A stretch of 64,000 bases of DNA from Propionispora sp. 2/2-37. GTDB lineage: Bacteria; Bacillota; Negativicutes; Propionisporales; Propionisporaceae. The stretch covers positions 1-64,000 of the forward strand of contig NZ_CYSP01000004.1 of assembly GCF_001298735.1 (NCBI RefSeq), in the 5' to 3' direction. Made by a program: the position numbers and the translations under genes. This document shows, piece after piece, positions 44,433 to 52,606 of the stretch (its first letter is position 1; every line of letters begins with the position of its first letter). The notes under the pieces were generated by a model, which saw nothing but the letters and a program-made list of their open reading frames with translations, had not been told where the DNA came from and ran no database searches.

Positions 44433-45497
44433 TTAATTGGGCAGTGCAATTCTTTGAATCACAGAATATCCAAGCTGTTCCAGGTCAAGAATCTGATTGT
44501 CCGCCGTTCTGACAAGCGGCAGGCTGGAGCCATTAGGCCTGAAATAAACAATTTCCGCTTCTCTTCCGTTAGCAAGAACAACTTTGGTATGCAGCAAATT
44601 ATCTTTTACCCGGTTAAGAAAGGTGGTGCAAATTTCCGTGTCCAGCTTGCCAAACATTTCCCGCCTCAGCAGATCCAGCACCGGAAAAGGATTGGCCTGC
44701 TCGCCCGCCTGGATCTGGGCATCAAAGGAGTCGGCTATGGCAATTACTTTGGCGTAAGGATGAATCCTCGTTCCGGCAACGCCGGTAGGAATTCCACTGC
44801 CGTCCATATGCTCCCTGTGCTGAATAATTCCCAAAATGGTTTCAAGGGAAAGTCCCTTGGTTTTTCTTAAAAGGACGGCAGCTTCCGCAATATGCGTTTG
44901 CGTATGCAGCTCAATTAACGTGCCGGCACTTAATTTACCAGCATGATGCAATAAAGCGGCCAGGGCCACTTCTCTGATCTCTTTATCGCTCCAGTGTAAC
45001 TGACGGGCAATAAAGCTGGCATAAAATGCCACATTAATGGAATGCTGCGATACAAAATCCGGTATATCCTGTCCATCAATCAACAACAAACTGGTTACCG
45101 TGGACGTATATTTTACAACACTTTGATGAATATCGTGCGCTGTATCCCTTAAACACGGAACAGGAATTAAATTCTGTTTACGCATAAAATCAAATGCCTG
45201 CACCGCACTGCCGGCAATTGAACCGTACCGCTCTTCAAATTCATAATGACTTTTAGCAATCAGTCCGCCATTTGCTACGATATCCGGTTCAGCCGCAGCT
45301 TTTACAGGTTCGGCAGCTTCCGCTTCCTCGGCAACCGCATATACACATTTTACATCCCATGAATTTAACAAAAAAATATGCCGTTCCGTCAGTGCCACAC
45401 CATTGCCTAAAAGCACTTTGCCATTAGGCGCAAGGACCGCGTCCGCAAGGACGGTGCCCGGAACTAAATCCTGGACTTCAACCAATTTTCCAACCAT
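44433..45497 (-). CDS. Degenerate HD-GYP-like protein
   Basis: The 354-residue protein has the HD-GYP fold outline but altered motifs. The usual LLHDIGK is LLHHAGK (182-188), so the metal-binding aspartate is replaced by histidine, and HHExxDGxGYP reads HREHMDGSGIP (227-237). An N-terminal part of about 60 residues resembles the beta domain of HD-GYP proteins. Cyclic-di-GMP phosphodiesterase activity is doubtful; it may be a sensor or scaffold. A GGGAGG site precedes the ATG. Confidence 0.8.
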   Translation of the reverse strand: MVGKLVEVQDLVPGTVLADAVLAPNGKVLLGNGVALTERHIFLLNSWDVKCVYAVAEEAEAAEPVKAAAEPDIVANGGLIAKSHYEFEERYGSIAGSAVQAFDFMRKQNLIPVPCLRDTAHDIHQSVVKYTSTVTSLLLIDGQDIPDFVSQHSINVAFYASFIARQLHWSDKEIREVALAALLHHAGKLSAGTLIELHTQTHIAEAAVLLRKTKGLSLETILGIIQHREHMDGSGIPTGVAGTRIHPYAKVIAIADSFDAQIQAGEQANPFPVLDLLRREMFGKLDTEICTTFLNRVKDNLLHTKVVLANGREAEIVYFRPNGSSLPLVRTADNQILDLEQLGYSVIQRIALPN

Positions 45498-45705
45498 TCA
45501 ATACTGCCTCCCGTTGACACTGACTTAACTCAACCATGTAAAGCCCAAAAGTGAATATGTTAAAAACAGTATATTAATTTCCTACACTTTTTCTAAAAAT
45601 CCTTTAAATTTGTAAAAATAACCCGCGAAAAATATTGCCCCTATCAATTCACCCGAAATACGAGCAGCATGATAATAGCAATTGACTAAATCAAACAAAA
45701 ACCAA
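45498..45705. other. Intergenic region upstream of the integrase-like gene
   Basis: About 200 AT-rich bases with no gene or hairpin that I can see. They should hold the promoter of the HD-GYP-like gene reading left; the rightward promoter is annotated separately at 45706. Confidence 0.4.
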
Positions 45706-45734
45706 TTGAAATAAACATAAACTAAGTGTATAAT
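45706..45734 (+). promoter_or_regulatory. Sigma-A promoter of the integrase-like gene
   Basis: TTGAAA (45706-45711) and TATAAT (45729-45734) are separated by 17 bp. The start site would be near 45741, leaving about 25 nt before the leader hairpin. Confidence 0.78.
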
Positions 45735-45765
45735 AACGCTATAAAGAAACTATACTGATGAAGGC

Positions 45766-45811
45766 AATGCGGCCAACACGATATCCCCAAGTGTTGAAAC
45801 CGCATTTTTTT
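45766..45811 (+). terminator. Leader terminator (attenuator) before the integrase-like gene
   Basis: Arms 45766-45779 and 45791-45806 form a stem of about 13 bp, followed by TTTTTTT, between the promoter and the ribosome binding site (GGAGGTG). Any transcript must read through it to reach the gene. I find no obvious aptamer or antiterminator in the short leader. Confidence 0.75.
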
Positions 45812-45828
45812 ATTTTGGAGGTGTTATC

Positions 45829-46752
45829 ATGCCTAATTCTGTTTTTGCTGTGCCGGTGCCAAAAGCGATTAACAGCGGCATTGGTCTGATGTGCATGGAA
45901 GAAGCCCTATCCTGTCAGCCCAAGCTTTCACCCGGACTGTCTTATTATCAAAAAGCTGTTGATCTTGCTGCATGTCCTCATGTATCTTCTCCACTGCTGA
46001 AAAGCTTCATCTTAGCCACTTGTATGGAAAATCCCTTTTGGAATGAATTTCGTCTGCTGGATTTCTTTAATCGTAATGGCCTGAAGCTTACCATTCAGGA
46101 ACTGCAGCATATAAAAAGATGCGCCGGAATCGAAACGAAAACAGCATTATGTCAGGCGTTAACCGACCTGCATACAGAAAATTCCCAGTCGCTGAATGCA
46201 CAACAAATCCGTTTTGTCGAGCGTCTAAATCCGGTCTTCTGTGACCGTGAAATCAGTGTTTCCTATCCCGGCGAACTTCTCGCCTATGAATGTATCTGTA
46301 CCCGGAGAATGGTCAATAAACTGAAAAGCTTACAATACATACACTTGTTTATTGATTTATACAACGGCTATGTGTTTGGCAAATTCATGCCCCAGCGCTC
46401 TCTGGACGCGGCACTGGCCTTATTTCGCTCTGAAATTGCCCCTGTCTATGCTGCTAAAAACTATAATAAGCCAACTATACTGTACTACTCTCCAGACGGT
46501 CAAATTCCCGCTGCAAGTAGTTTGTCCCTACAAGCAGCCCGGCGCCCTTCCGGAACCATTCAGGGGTTTAGAAAATTCATTCTTGCCGGTTTCTTTGAAG
46601 GCATCCGAATATACGACACGCCTGTAAAAAACCTGCCATACACATTTGAACGCTGGCTCCAGGCTTATAACCTAACACGTCCGTTTGACCGTCGTCAGAA
46701 TTTATTGCGTTATAGCGCCACCACCTTCTGTCCAAGATTATCTATTGATTAA
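45829..46752 (+). CDS. Integrase-core-like protein, possibly domesticated
   Basis: The C-terminal half resembles an IS481-type rve integrase core (PGELLAYEC, then IHLFIDLYNGYVFGKF, then YTFERW). The N-terminal half looks like the helical leader of such proteins (LKLTIQELQHIKRCAGI). The first catalytic aspartate is not found at the expected place (YECICT), and the second region reads YSPDGQ instead of DNG. No inverted repeats or partner ORF flank it. It may be a non-transposing regulator. The family call is by eye. Confidence 0.5.
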   Translation: MPNSVFAVPVPKAINSGIGLMCMEEALSCQPKLSPGLSYYQKAVDLAACPHVSSPLLKSFILATCMENPFWNEFRLLDFFNRNGLKLTIQELQHIKRCAGIETKTALCQALTDLHTENSQSLNAQQIRFVERLNPVFCDREISVSYPGELLAYECICTRRMVNKLKSLQYIHLFIDLYNGYVFGKFMPQRSLDAALALFRSEIAPVYAAKNYNKPTILYYSPDGQIPAASSLSLQAARRPSGTIQGFRKFILAGFFEGIRIYDTPVKNLPYTFERWLQAYNLTRPFDRRQNLLRYSATTFCPRLSID

Positions 46753-46838
46753 TCATACCTTAAAAAACAAATACAGATTTCTTATCTGCATAATAACAAG
46801 TACCACGATAAAAACAAATATAACCAAATAAAAACCTA
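46753..46838. other. AT-rich spacer after the integrase-like gene
   Basis: This short spacer has no terminator that I can see and no open reading frame of note. The mod leader follows it. Confidence 0.4.
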
Positions 46839-46868
46839 TTGATTTTTTCATTTTATTTCGTATATAAT
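46839..46868 (+). promoter_or_regulatory. Sigma-A promoter of the mod operon leader
   Basis: TTGATT (46839-46844) and TATAAT (46863-46868) are separated by 18 bp. The transcript would start near 46875, giving a leader of about 400 nt that contains both repeat copies. Confidence 0.7.
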
Positions 46869-46869
46869 A

Positions 46870-47052
46870 GCTTATATAAAAATACATAGATTATTATTTT
46901 AAGCTTTTTCAAGTATAGCGGCGGGTACAAAGAAGTATCAACTAATGTAGTTGTTTTAAACTATATTTTAGTTGATTTTTTTATTATCTCAGACATCCAA
47001 AGGGACTGCTGCTATACACAAAACCGGATTTTCCGGAAAATCACTTTTCAAG
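46870..47052 (+). repeat. Tandem leader repeat, copy 1
   Basis: This unit starts GCTTATATAAA, contains GGTACAAAGAAGTATCAACT from 46924, and a hairpin whose outer arms ATCAACTA and TAGTTGAT are followed by TTTTTT (about 46937-46982). It ends in a CCGGA/TCCGG mini-hairpin. Its second copy starts 214 bp later. Each copy looks like an attenuator or a small terminated RNA. Confidence 0.75.
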
Positions 47053-47083
47053 ATTTTAATTGACGAGCCAAAACAAATTGATG

Positions 47084-47269
47084 GCTTATATAAATTATAT
47101 TATATAGAGATAAGTAATTCTGAACTTTTGCAAACATGGCAACAGGTACAAAGAAGTATCAACTAATGTAGTTACTCTAAACTATATTTAGTTGATTTTT
47201 TTGTTGTTTTAGCCATCCAGCCGGATTGCTGCTATAAACAAAACCGATTTCCGGAAAATTAACTTTCAG
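47084..47269 (+). repeat. Tandem leader repeat, copy 2
   Basis: The unit repeats copy 1 with substitutions but keeps GGTACAAAGAAGTATCAACT (from 47145), the ATCAACTA/TAGTTGAT arms, the T run (about 47195-47202) and the CTGCTATA(A/C)ACAAAACCG tail. It ends just before the modA ribosome binding site (AGGAGG). TTGATG and TATATA, 17 bp apart just upstream, could give it its own promoter. Confidence 0.75.
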
Positions 47270-47279
47270 GAGGAATACC

Positions 47280-48086
47280 ATGAAAAGACTCACCTGGATT
47301 ATAACTTTGTCAGTTGTATTCGCATCCGCTTTATTGGCAGGCTGTGGCGGTACCAAGACCGATAAACCGGTCGCACCACCGGCGGAAGCGGCTGTTGAAC
47401 TGAATGTCTCAGCTGCAGTCAGTCTGAAAGACGCGCTGGCGGAAATTCAAAAAAACTTTGAAGCAAAACATTCCAATGTAAAAGTAATTTACAATTTAGG
47501 GTCTTCCGGTTCATTGCAAAAACAAATTGAACAGGGTGCGCCGGCGGACATTTTTATCTCTGCTGCGCCCAGGCAAATGAACGAACTTGCTGACAAGAAC
47601 CTGGTCAATAAAGACAGTCGTAAAAATTTAGTCGAAAATAAACTGGTTGTTGTTATTCCAAAAGATTCGACTCTCTTTATAACTAAATACGAGGATTTAG
47701 CCGGCGACGCAGTGCACAACATCAGCGTAGGCGAAACCGCAACCGTACCTGCCGGTCAATATGCACAGGAAGTCTTAAAAAAGCTTGATATCTGGGATAA
47801 ACTGCAAAATAAAATCGTTTTTGGCAAAGATGTGCGTACGGTATTAACCTATGTCGAAACCGGCAACGTTGACGCCGGTATAGTGTATAAAACCGACGCT
47901 GCAGTCAGTGACAAAGTGAAAATCGCCGCTGCCGCACCGGAGGGATCACATAAACCGATTGTCTATCCGGCCGCAATTTTATCCGGTACCAAACAGCAAA
48001 AAACCGCTGAAGAATTTCTTGCATACTTAAGGACGCCGGAAAGCAAAGCCATATTTGAAAAATACGGTTTTACGATGAGCAAATAA
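47280..48086 (+). CDS. modA: Molybdate-binding lipoprotein
   Basis: The 268-residue ModA has a lipoprotein signal ending LLAGCGG and the binding motifs SAAVSLKDALAEI, NLGSSGSLQKQIEQGAPADIFIS, and VETGNVDAGIVYKTDA. It captures molybdate or tungstate outside the inner membrane for the ModBC transporter. AGGAGG precedes the ATG. It begins a modABC operon behind a duplicated, structured leader. Confidence 0.95.
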   Translation: MKRLTWIITLSVVFASALLAGCGGTKTDKPVAPPAEAAVELNVSAAVSLKDALAEIQKNFEAKHSNVKVIYNLGSSGSLQKQIEQGAPADIFISAAPRQMNELADKNLVNKDSRKNLVENKLVVVIPKDSTLFITKYEDLAGDAVHNISVGETATVPAGQYAQEVLKKLDIWDKLQNKIVFGKDVRTVLTYVETGNVDAGIVYKTDAAVSDKVKIAAAAPEGSHKPIVYPAAILSGTKQQKTAEEFLAYLRTPESKAIFEKYGFTMSK

Positions 48087-48117
48087 ATACACTCTCTCAA
48101 TGAAGGAATGGGTATTC

Positions 48118-48780
48118 ATGGACATGATCGAATGGCAGCCTGTAATCCTATCGATAAAAGTTGCACTCATTTCACTGGTTTTCATATTTCTGTTTGGCGT
48201 CTCAGCAGCTTATCTAATGCGCAGCACACATATTCCCGGTAAGGCGGCAATTGAAGCCCTGTTTACATTGCCACTGGTTTTACCGCCTGTAGTCACAGGA
48301 TTTATATTGCTTGTGCTGATTGGCAAACAAGGCCCCATCGGTATATTGTTAAACAGATATTTCGATACGCAGATCATTTTTACGCCCGCTGCCGCCATTT
48401 TAGCCGGAACGGTGGTTTCTTTCCCGCTAATGTATCAAAGTACCAAAGCTGCATTTGAAAGTATTGATACCATTCTGGAAGATGCTGCCCGCACACTGGG
48501 TGCAAGTGAATGGCGCGTATTCTGGACTGTCACTGTTCCACTGTCCTGGCCCGGACTTTTATCTGGTATGGTGCTTTCTTTTGCCCGTACACTGGGCGAG
48601 TTCGGTGCAACGATCATGATCGCCGGTAATATTCCGGGAAAAACTCAGACCATTCCCTTAGCTATTTACTTTGCCTCCGAAGCCAATGATCTGACCACTG
48701 CCGGTATCTATGTACTCATTATCAGCATAGCCACATTTTCGCTGATTTGGGGATTAAATCATTGGAAAGTGGGAAAATAA
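48118..48780 (+). CDS. modB: Molybdate ABC transporter permease
   Basis: The protein of about 220 residues has five or six membrane segments and the ModB-type EAA loop (LEDAARTLGASEWRVFWTVT). PLVLPPVVTGF near the N-terminus is characteristic. It forms the molybdate channel. An ATG at 48100 is in frame, but AAGGAATGGG lies before the ATG at 48118, which I prefer. Confidence 0.93.
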   Translation: MDMIEWQPVILSIKVALISLVFIFLFGVSAAYLMRSTHIPGKAAIEALFTLPLVLPPVVTGFILLVLIGKQGPIGILLNRYFDTQIIFTPAAAILAGTVVSFPLMYQSTKAAFESIDTILEDAARTLGASEWRVFWTVTVPLSWPGLLSGMVLSFARTLGEFGATIMIAGNIPGKTQTIPLAIYFASEANDLTTAGIYVLIISIATFSLIWGLNHWKVGK

Positions 48781-48795
48781 CGTTTTGTCGAAAGG

Positions 48796-49512
48796 ATGAG
48801 TCGTTTGTTAGCCATTGATATTACAAAAAAACTCTCTCACTTTACTTTAAATATCAGCTTTACCATGGAAAACAAAATACTTGTCTTGTTTGGTCCGTCC
48901 GGATGCGGCAAAACAACCATTTTACGTTCTATAGCCGGATTAATCAAACCTGATGAAGGCAATATCGTATTCGGTGATAAAATATTTTTTAATTCCCGGT
49001 CTCACACCTACTTACCGCCAAAAGCGCGGAATGTTGCCTATATGTTTCAGGATTTGGCGCTATTTCCCCATATGAATGTCAGCCGGAATATTTGGTATGG
49101 AGTAAAAAACCATACATCCAAAAGCATTGTTCTCTATCAGAAATTACTAAACTTGCTTAAAATTGAACATCTGCACAATAGGACCATCCATCAGTTATCC
49201 GGCGGCGAAAAGCAGAGAGTGGCATTAGCCCGGGCACTTATGTCCGAACCGGAAATTTTGCTGTTGGACGAACCCTTGTCGGCACTTGATGCGCAAACCC
49301 GTTATGAACTGCAGGACGAATTAAGAAAACTGCAGAAAATCTGGCAAATTCCGTTTATTTTGGTCACTCACTCTCCGGAGGAAGCGCTTTCTTTAGGAAA
49401 TGAAGTCCTCTTTTTAGAAGAAGGTCATGAAGTCCCCGGTCCGCCACCTTCCTGGCACAAAGCAGTAAACTCCTCTGCCGGCACTGCTGCTGCCATGCAG
49501 TTTTTTTATTAA
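48796..49512 (+). CDS. modC: Molybdate ABC transporter ATP-binding protein, short form
   Basis: The 238-residue ATPase has Walker A GPSGCGKT, the signature LSGGEKQRVALARAL, Walker B EILLLDEPLSALD and the H-loop THSPEE. It lacks the C-terminal molybdate-binding (MOP) domain of long ModC proteins. It may start at the ATG at 48796 or at an in-frame TTG nine bases later, because AAAGGATGAG lies between the two. Confidence 0.92.
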   Translation: MSRLLAIDITKKLSHFTLNISFTMENKILVLFGPSGCGKTTILRSIAGLIKPDEGNIVFGDKIFFNSRSHTYLPPKARNVAYMFQDLALFPHMNVSRNIWYGVKNHTSKSIVLYQKLLNLLKIEHLHNRTIHQLSGGEKQRVALARALMSEPEILLLDEPLSALDAQTRYELQDELRKLQKIWQIPFILVTHSPEEALSLGNEVLFLEEGHEVPGPPPSWHKAVNSSAGTAAAMQFFY

Positions 49513-49593
49513 TTACACAGCAGATAGACCAGTAAATCATAACCGCCCTGATTTTTCAAATAAAATTTCTACAACGGAACGGAGTGGAATGTC

Positions 49594-50529
49594 ATGCCGG
49601 AAACAACCGTATATACACCGGAAGAAGTAGCCAAGATTTTAAAAATTTCACGCTTTACCGTATATGAAATGATTAAACGTGGTGACCTAACAGCTTACCG
49701 TATCGGCAGAAAGATGCGGGTCGAAGCTCCGGATCTGGAGATCTATATCAATAAATCTAAAGGTCTTTCTCCGGCCGGAACGACTATTCCTCTCTCTACC
49801 GAGCAGCCCCCTTTTGCCTCTCATGACGGTCTTATCCTTTGCGGTCAGGACCCGCTGCTGGATATTTTGACCAAACATCTGGAAAAAGAAATGCCCTACA
49901 TTCAGTTTCTCCGCAAGTATATTGGCAGCATGGACGGTCTTATCTCCTTGTACCGGGGAACGGCCAACGCCGTTACCGCACATTTATGGGACAGCGATAC
50001 GGATACTTACAATTTGCCGTACGTACGTCACCTTCTACCCGGTCACCGGACACTGATTGTCAACTTAACACATCGTATGGAGGGGCTTTATGTAGCAAAG
50101 GGCAACCCCAAAAATATTCAAACCTGGCAGGATTTAAGCCAGCCCCAGGTTCGTTTCGTCAATCGTGAACGTGGGGCCGGTGCCCGGGTTTTGCTGGACG
50201 AACAACTTCGTTTACTAAAAATAGATCACAGTAGCATTCAGGGATATGCCCACGAAGAAATGAGTCATTTAGCTGTTGCCAGCTGCGTTGCCAGAGGTGA
50301 AGCCGACGTAGGACTGGGAATTGAAAAAGCAGCATTGCAGGTCAATGCTGTTGACTTTATTCCGCTAAAAAAAGAACGTTACGATTTGGTCATTCGCAGG
50401 GAAGATGCCGCCAAGCCCCAGTTCCATGCACTGCTTACTATACTAGGTTCCAAGAACTTTCATAATGAAATTTCCGGTATGGGAGGTTATGATATTTCCC
50501 AAACAGGAATGATTCTGGCCGAAACCTAA
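49594..50529 (+). CDS. HTH / periplasmic-binding-like regulator of the mod locus
   Basis: The 311-residue protein joins an N-terminal excisionase-type helix-turn-helix (TPEEVAKILKISRFTVYEMI) to a PBP-like domain (COG1910 type: IGSMDGLISLYRG, FVNRERGAGARVLLDEQL, ASCVARGEADVGLGIE). Such proteins sense molybdate or tungstate and regulate transport or cofactor genes. It is co-directional with and 81 bp downstream of modC. Its position supports a role in mod control. Confidence 0.88.
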   Translation: MPETTVYTPEEVAKILKISRFTVYEMIKRGDLTAYRIGRKMRVEAPDLEIYINKSKGLSPAGTTIPLSTEQPPFASHDGLILCGQDPLLDILTKHLEKEMPYIQFLRKYIGSMDGLISLYRGTANAVTAHLWDSDTDTYNLPYVRHLLPGHRTLIVNLTHRMEGLYVAKGNPKNIQTWQDLSQPQVRFVNRERGAGARVLLDEQLRLLKIDHSSIQGYAHEEMSHLAVASCVARGEADVGLGIEKAALQVNAVDFIPLKKERYDLVIRREDAAKPQFHALLTILGSKNFHNEISGMGGYDISQTGMILAET

Positions 50530-50542
50530 GCTATCCGTGACA

Positions 50543-50588
50543 AAACAAGCTGAATTTTTGTATAGCCTTTACAAAATTCAGCTTGTTT
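50543..50588. terminator. Terminator between the mod regulator and the PTS gene
   Basis: AAACAAGCTGAATTTTTGT and ACAAAATTCAGCTTGTTT form an 18-bp stem with one bulge. It lies between convergent transcripts and has A and T runs on both sides. Confidence 0.85.
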
Positions 50589-50599
50589 ACTGCCAGACA

Positions 50600-52426
50600 C
50601 TACTTCTCCGCTATTTGTATAATTACATCTTCCCCTGCCGTTACTTCTTCCGCCGGAGTTATTTCGATCTCACCGTTTCCAATGACAACAAGATCTATGA
50701 TGATCAATTCGCCCGTTTCCGGATGCGGCAGACTCATTAACGGTTCTCCCGGACAAACCACTTGTCCTTTATCAGCTACCATCATCGGCTTTCCCTTGGC
50801 CTTGTCAACCCGGATTTTAATCCGGTAAGAATCATTAATCATCATGGTCAGGAACCGGTTTTCGGAATCACTTTCCGTAATCCTGCCAACAACGGGCGCC
50901 AGACAATAACGGTCTCCGGTTGCAATTGCGACATGATTACCATTTGCGGCCGGACACTCGCTTTCCCGGAAAATCCTGCCGCTGACCGGAGCTTTAATAC
51001 GGATATATTGCTCAACCGGAGGAGCATCTTGCGCTATATGCTCCTCTCTGCCGGCAATTACATTGCCGAGCAAGTCGGCGATTTCTTCTTTCAGTAGATC
51101 GGACTGCGTTCCAAAAACAAGTTGGAAATTATCACCCATTTCCATAATGCCAACGGCTCCCAAGTAAGATAATTCCCGTTTTTTTACCAGTTCCCGCTTC
51201 CGTACCGAGACCCTCAGCCGCGAAACACAGGCGTCCAGAGCTTCGATGTTACCTGCTCCGCCCAGGGCCTCCAGCACCTTATCTGCCAGCCGGCTATGTG
51301 GAACTGCCTGTTCGGACAGGAACGCCTCCTCCCGTCCGGGTGTTTTTAATTGAAAATAGTTTATCGCAAAATGGAAAACGGCAAAATACAATATCCCGAT
51401 ACCCAGTCCGACCGGCCATAGCCATAGCTGGTGATGACCATAATGATAAGATAATACATAGTCAATAAATGATGCGGAAAACGTAAATCCCAGATGAATA
51501 TCAAGCCAGCTGGTAATAAGGCCGGAAATTCCGGCCATCAACACATGGAAAATGAATAATGCCGGTGCCAGAAAAATAAAAGTAAATTCCACCGGTTCAG
51601 TAATTCCAGTCAAAAACGAGGTCAGTGCGGCACTGGCCATTAATCCGCCAACTGCTTTGCGGCGTTCCGGAAGTGCATTATAAAAAATAGCAAAAGCCGC
51701 TGCCGGCAAACCAAACATCATGATGGGGAATTCACTGGCCATAAACATTCCGGCCGCCGGATCTCCGGCATAATAACGGTTGAAATCGCCACGGATAACC
51801 GTTCCGTCTATGGTCGTAAAATGGCCGAATTCATACAAAAAAGCCGGATAATATACATGATGAAGCCCGATAGGAATCAAAAGACGTTTACCGGCAGCAA
51901 AGAAGGCCGGACCGAAACTGGAATTCACAGCCAGATGACCGACTGTATCAATTGCATTCTGAAATACCGGCCAGATCAGCTGCAGCAGAAAAGCAATAAA
52001 AACCCCGGCTATTGATGTCACTATTGGTACAAAACGTTTCCCGGAAAAGAAACCCAATACCTGGGGCAGTTTTATTTCATGATACTGGCGATAAGCAACG
52101 GCAGCCACAATTCCCATGGTAATACCGGAAAAAACACCCATATTCATCTCCGGATTGATGGACTGTAATACCGCCAGAAAAATCAGATGTCCAACCACGG
52201 CTGCCAAGGCGGCAACCGATTTCCCGCCGGAAAGACCGATAGCTACTCCCACGGCAAAAATGAGTGGCAAATTTGTAAATACTGCCATGCCCGCTTCTCT
52301 TAGTGCCGGCATATCCAGTAAATCCTTTTCTCCAAACCGAAATAAAAGTCCGGCTGCCGGCAGAACAGATACAGGCAGCATCAGTGATTGACCAATCTGC
52401 TGGAAATACCGGAATGCATTTTTCAC
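50600..52426 (-). CDS. PTS glucose-family EIICB with degenerate EIIA tail
   Basis: The 608-residue protein has a glucose/GlcNAc-type EIIC (MLPVSVLPAAGLLFRFG to about 390) and an EIIB with the phospho-cysteine in LDACVSRLRVSV. A C-terminal EIIA-like beta domain (APVSGRI, APVVGRI) has lost the active site: the HA(V/I)G and VHIGIDTV histidines align with arginines. It must borrow EIIA from PtsG or another protein. GTG at 52426 after GGAGGGG is the start; an in-frame ATG overlaps the Shine-Dalgarno. Confidence 0.88.
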   Translation of the reverse strand: MKNAFRYFQQIGQSLMLPVSVLPAAGLLFRFGEKDLLDMPALREAGMAVFTNLPLIFAVGVAIGLSGGKSVAALAAVVGHLIFLAVLQSINPEMNMGVFSGITMGIVAAVAYRQYHEIKLPQVLGFFSGKRFVPIVTSIAGVFIAFLLQLIWPVFQNAIDTVGHLAVNSSFGPAFFAAGKRLLIPIGLHHVYYPAFLYEFGHFTTIDGTVIRGDFNRYYAGDPAAGMFMASEFPIMMFGLPAAAFAIFYNALPERRKAVGGLMASAALTSFLTGITEPVEFTFIFLAPALFIFHVLMAGISGLITSWLDIHLGFTFSASFIDYVLSYHYGHHQLWLWPVGLGIGILYFAVFHFAINYFQLKTPGREEAFLSEQAVPHSRLADKVLEALGGAGNIEALDACVSRLRVSVRKRELVKKRELSYLGAVGIMEMGDNFQLVFGTQSDLLKEEIADLLGNVIAGREEHIAQDAPPVEQYIRIKAPVSGRIFRESECPAANGNHVAIATGDRYCLAPVVGRITESDSENRFLTMMINDSYRIKIRVDKAKGKPMMVADKGQVVCPGEPLMSLPHPETGELIIIDLVVIGNGEIEITPAEEVTAGEDVIIQIAEK

Positions 52427-52544
52427 TGTAAAAATCCCCTCCATGGCAATAACACATAAAAAATTGTGTCTTCTTTTATTGCTTTATCCGTGTTCGCTGT
52501 TTTCATTATGTCCTCTGCAAAACAATCCTATTGGAAAAACAGTA

Positions 52545-52580
52545 GAAAAAGCACCAGAATACTACATTCTGATGCCTTTT
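52545..52580 (-). terminator. Terminator of ptsG
   Basis: AAAAGCACCAGAAT pairs with ATTCTGATGCCTTTT (one mismatch) across a 5-nt loop, with a T run on the minus strand. It lies just past ptsG, so the downstream EIICB gene probably has its own promoter or depends on readthrough. Confidence 0.75.
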
Positions 52581-52606
52581 CACTACATTATACTGCCTAT
52601 GGCATA

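Noticed and set aside
45829..46752. Active IS481-type insertion sequence
   Set aside because: I see no terminal inverted repeats, target duplication or intact DDE triad, and the gene has a dedicated promoter and leader.
46972..47166. 64-codon plus-strand ORF in the mod leader
   Set aside because: It lies across the duplicated leader repeats and their T run, has no Shine-Dalgarno and no recognisable sequence.
46870..47269. CRISPR array in the mod leader
   Set aside because: Only two long, imperfect repeats with one spacer-like gap are present, and no cas genes are in the window.
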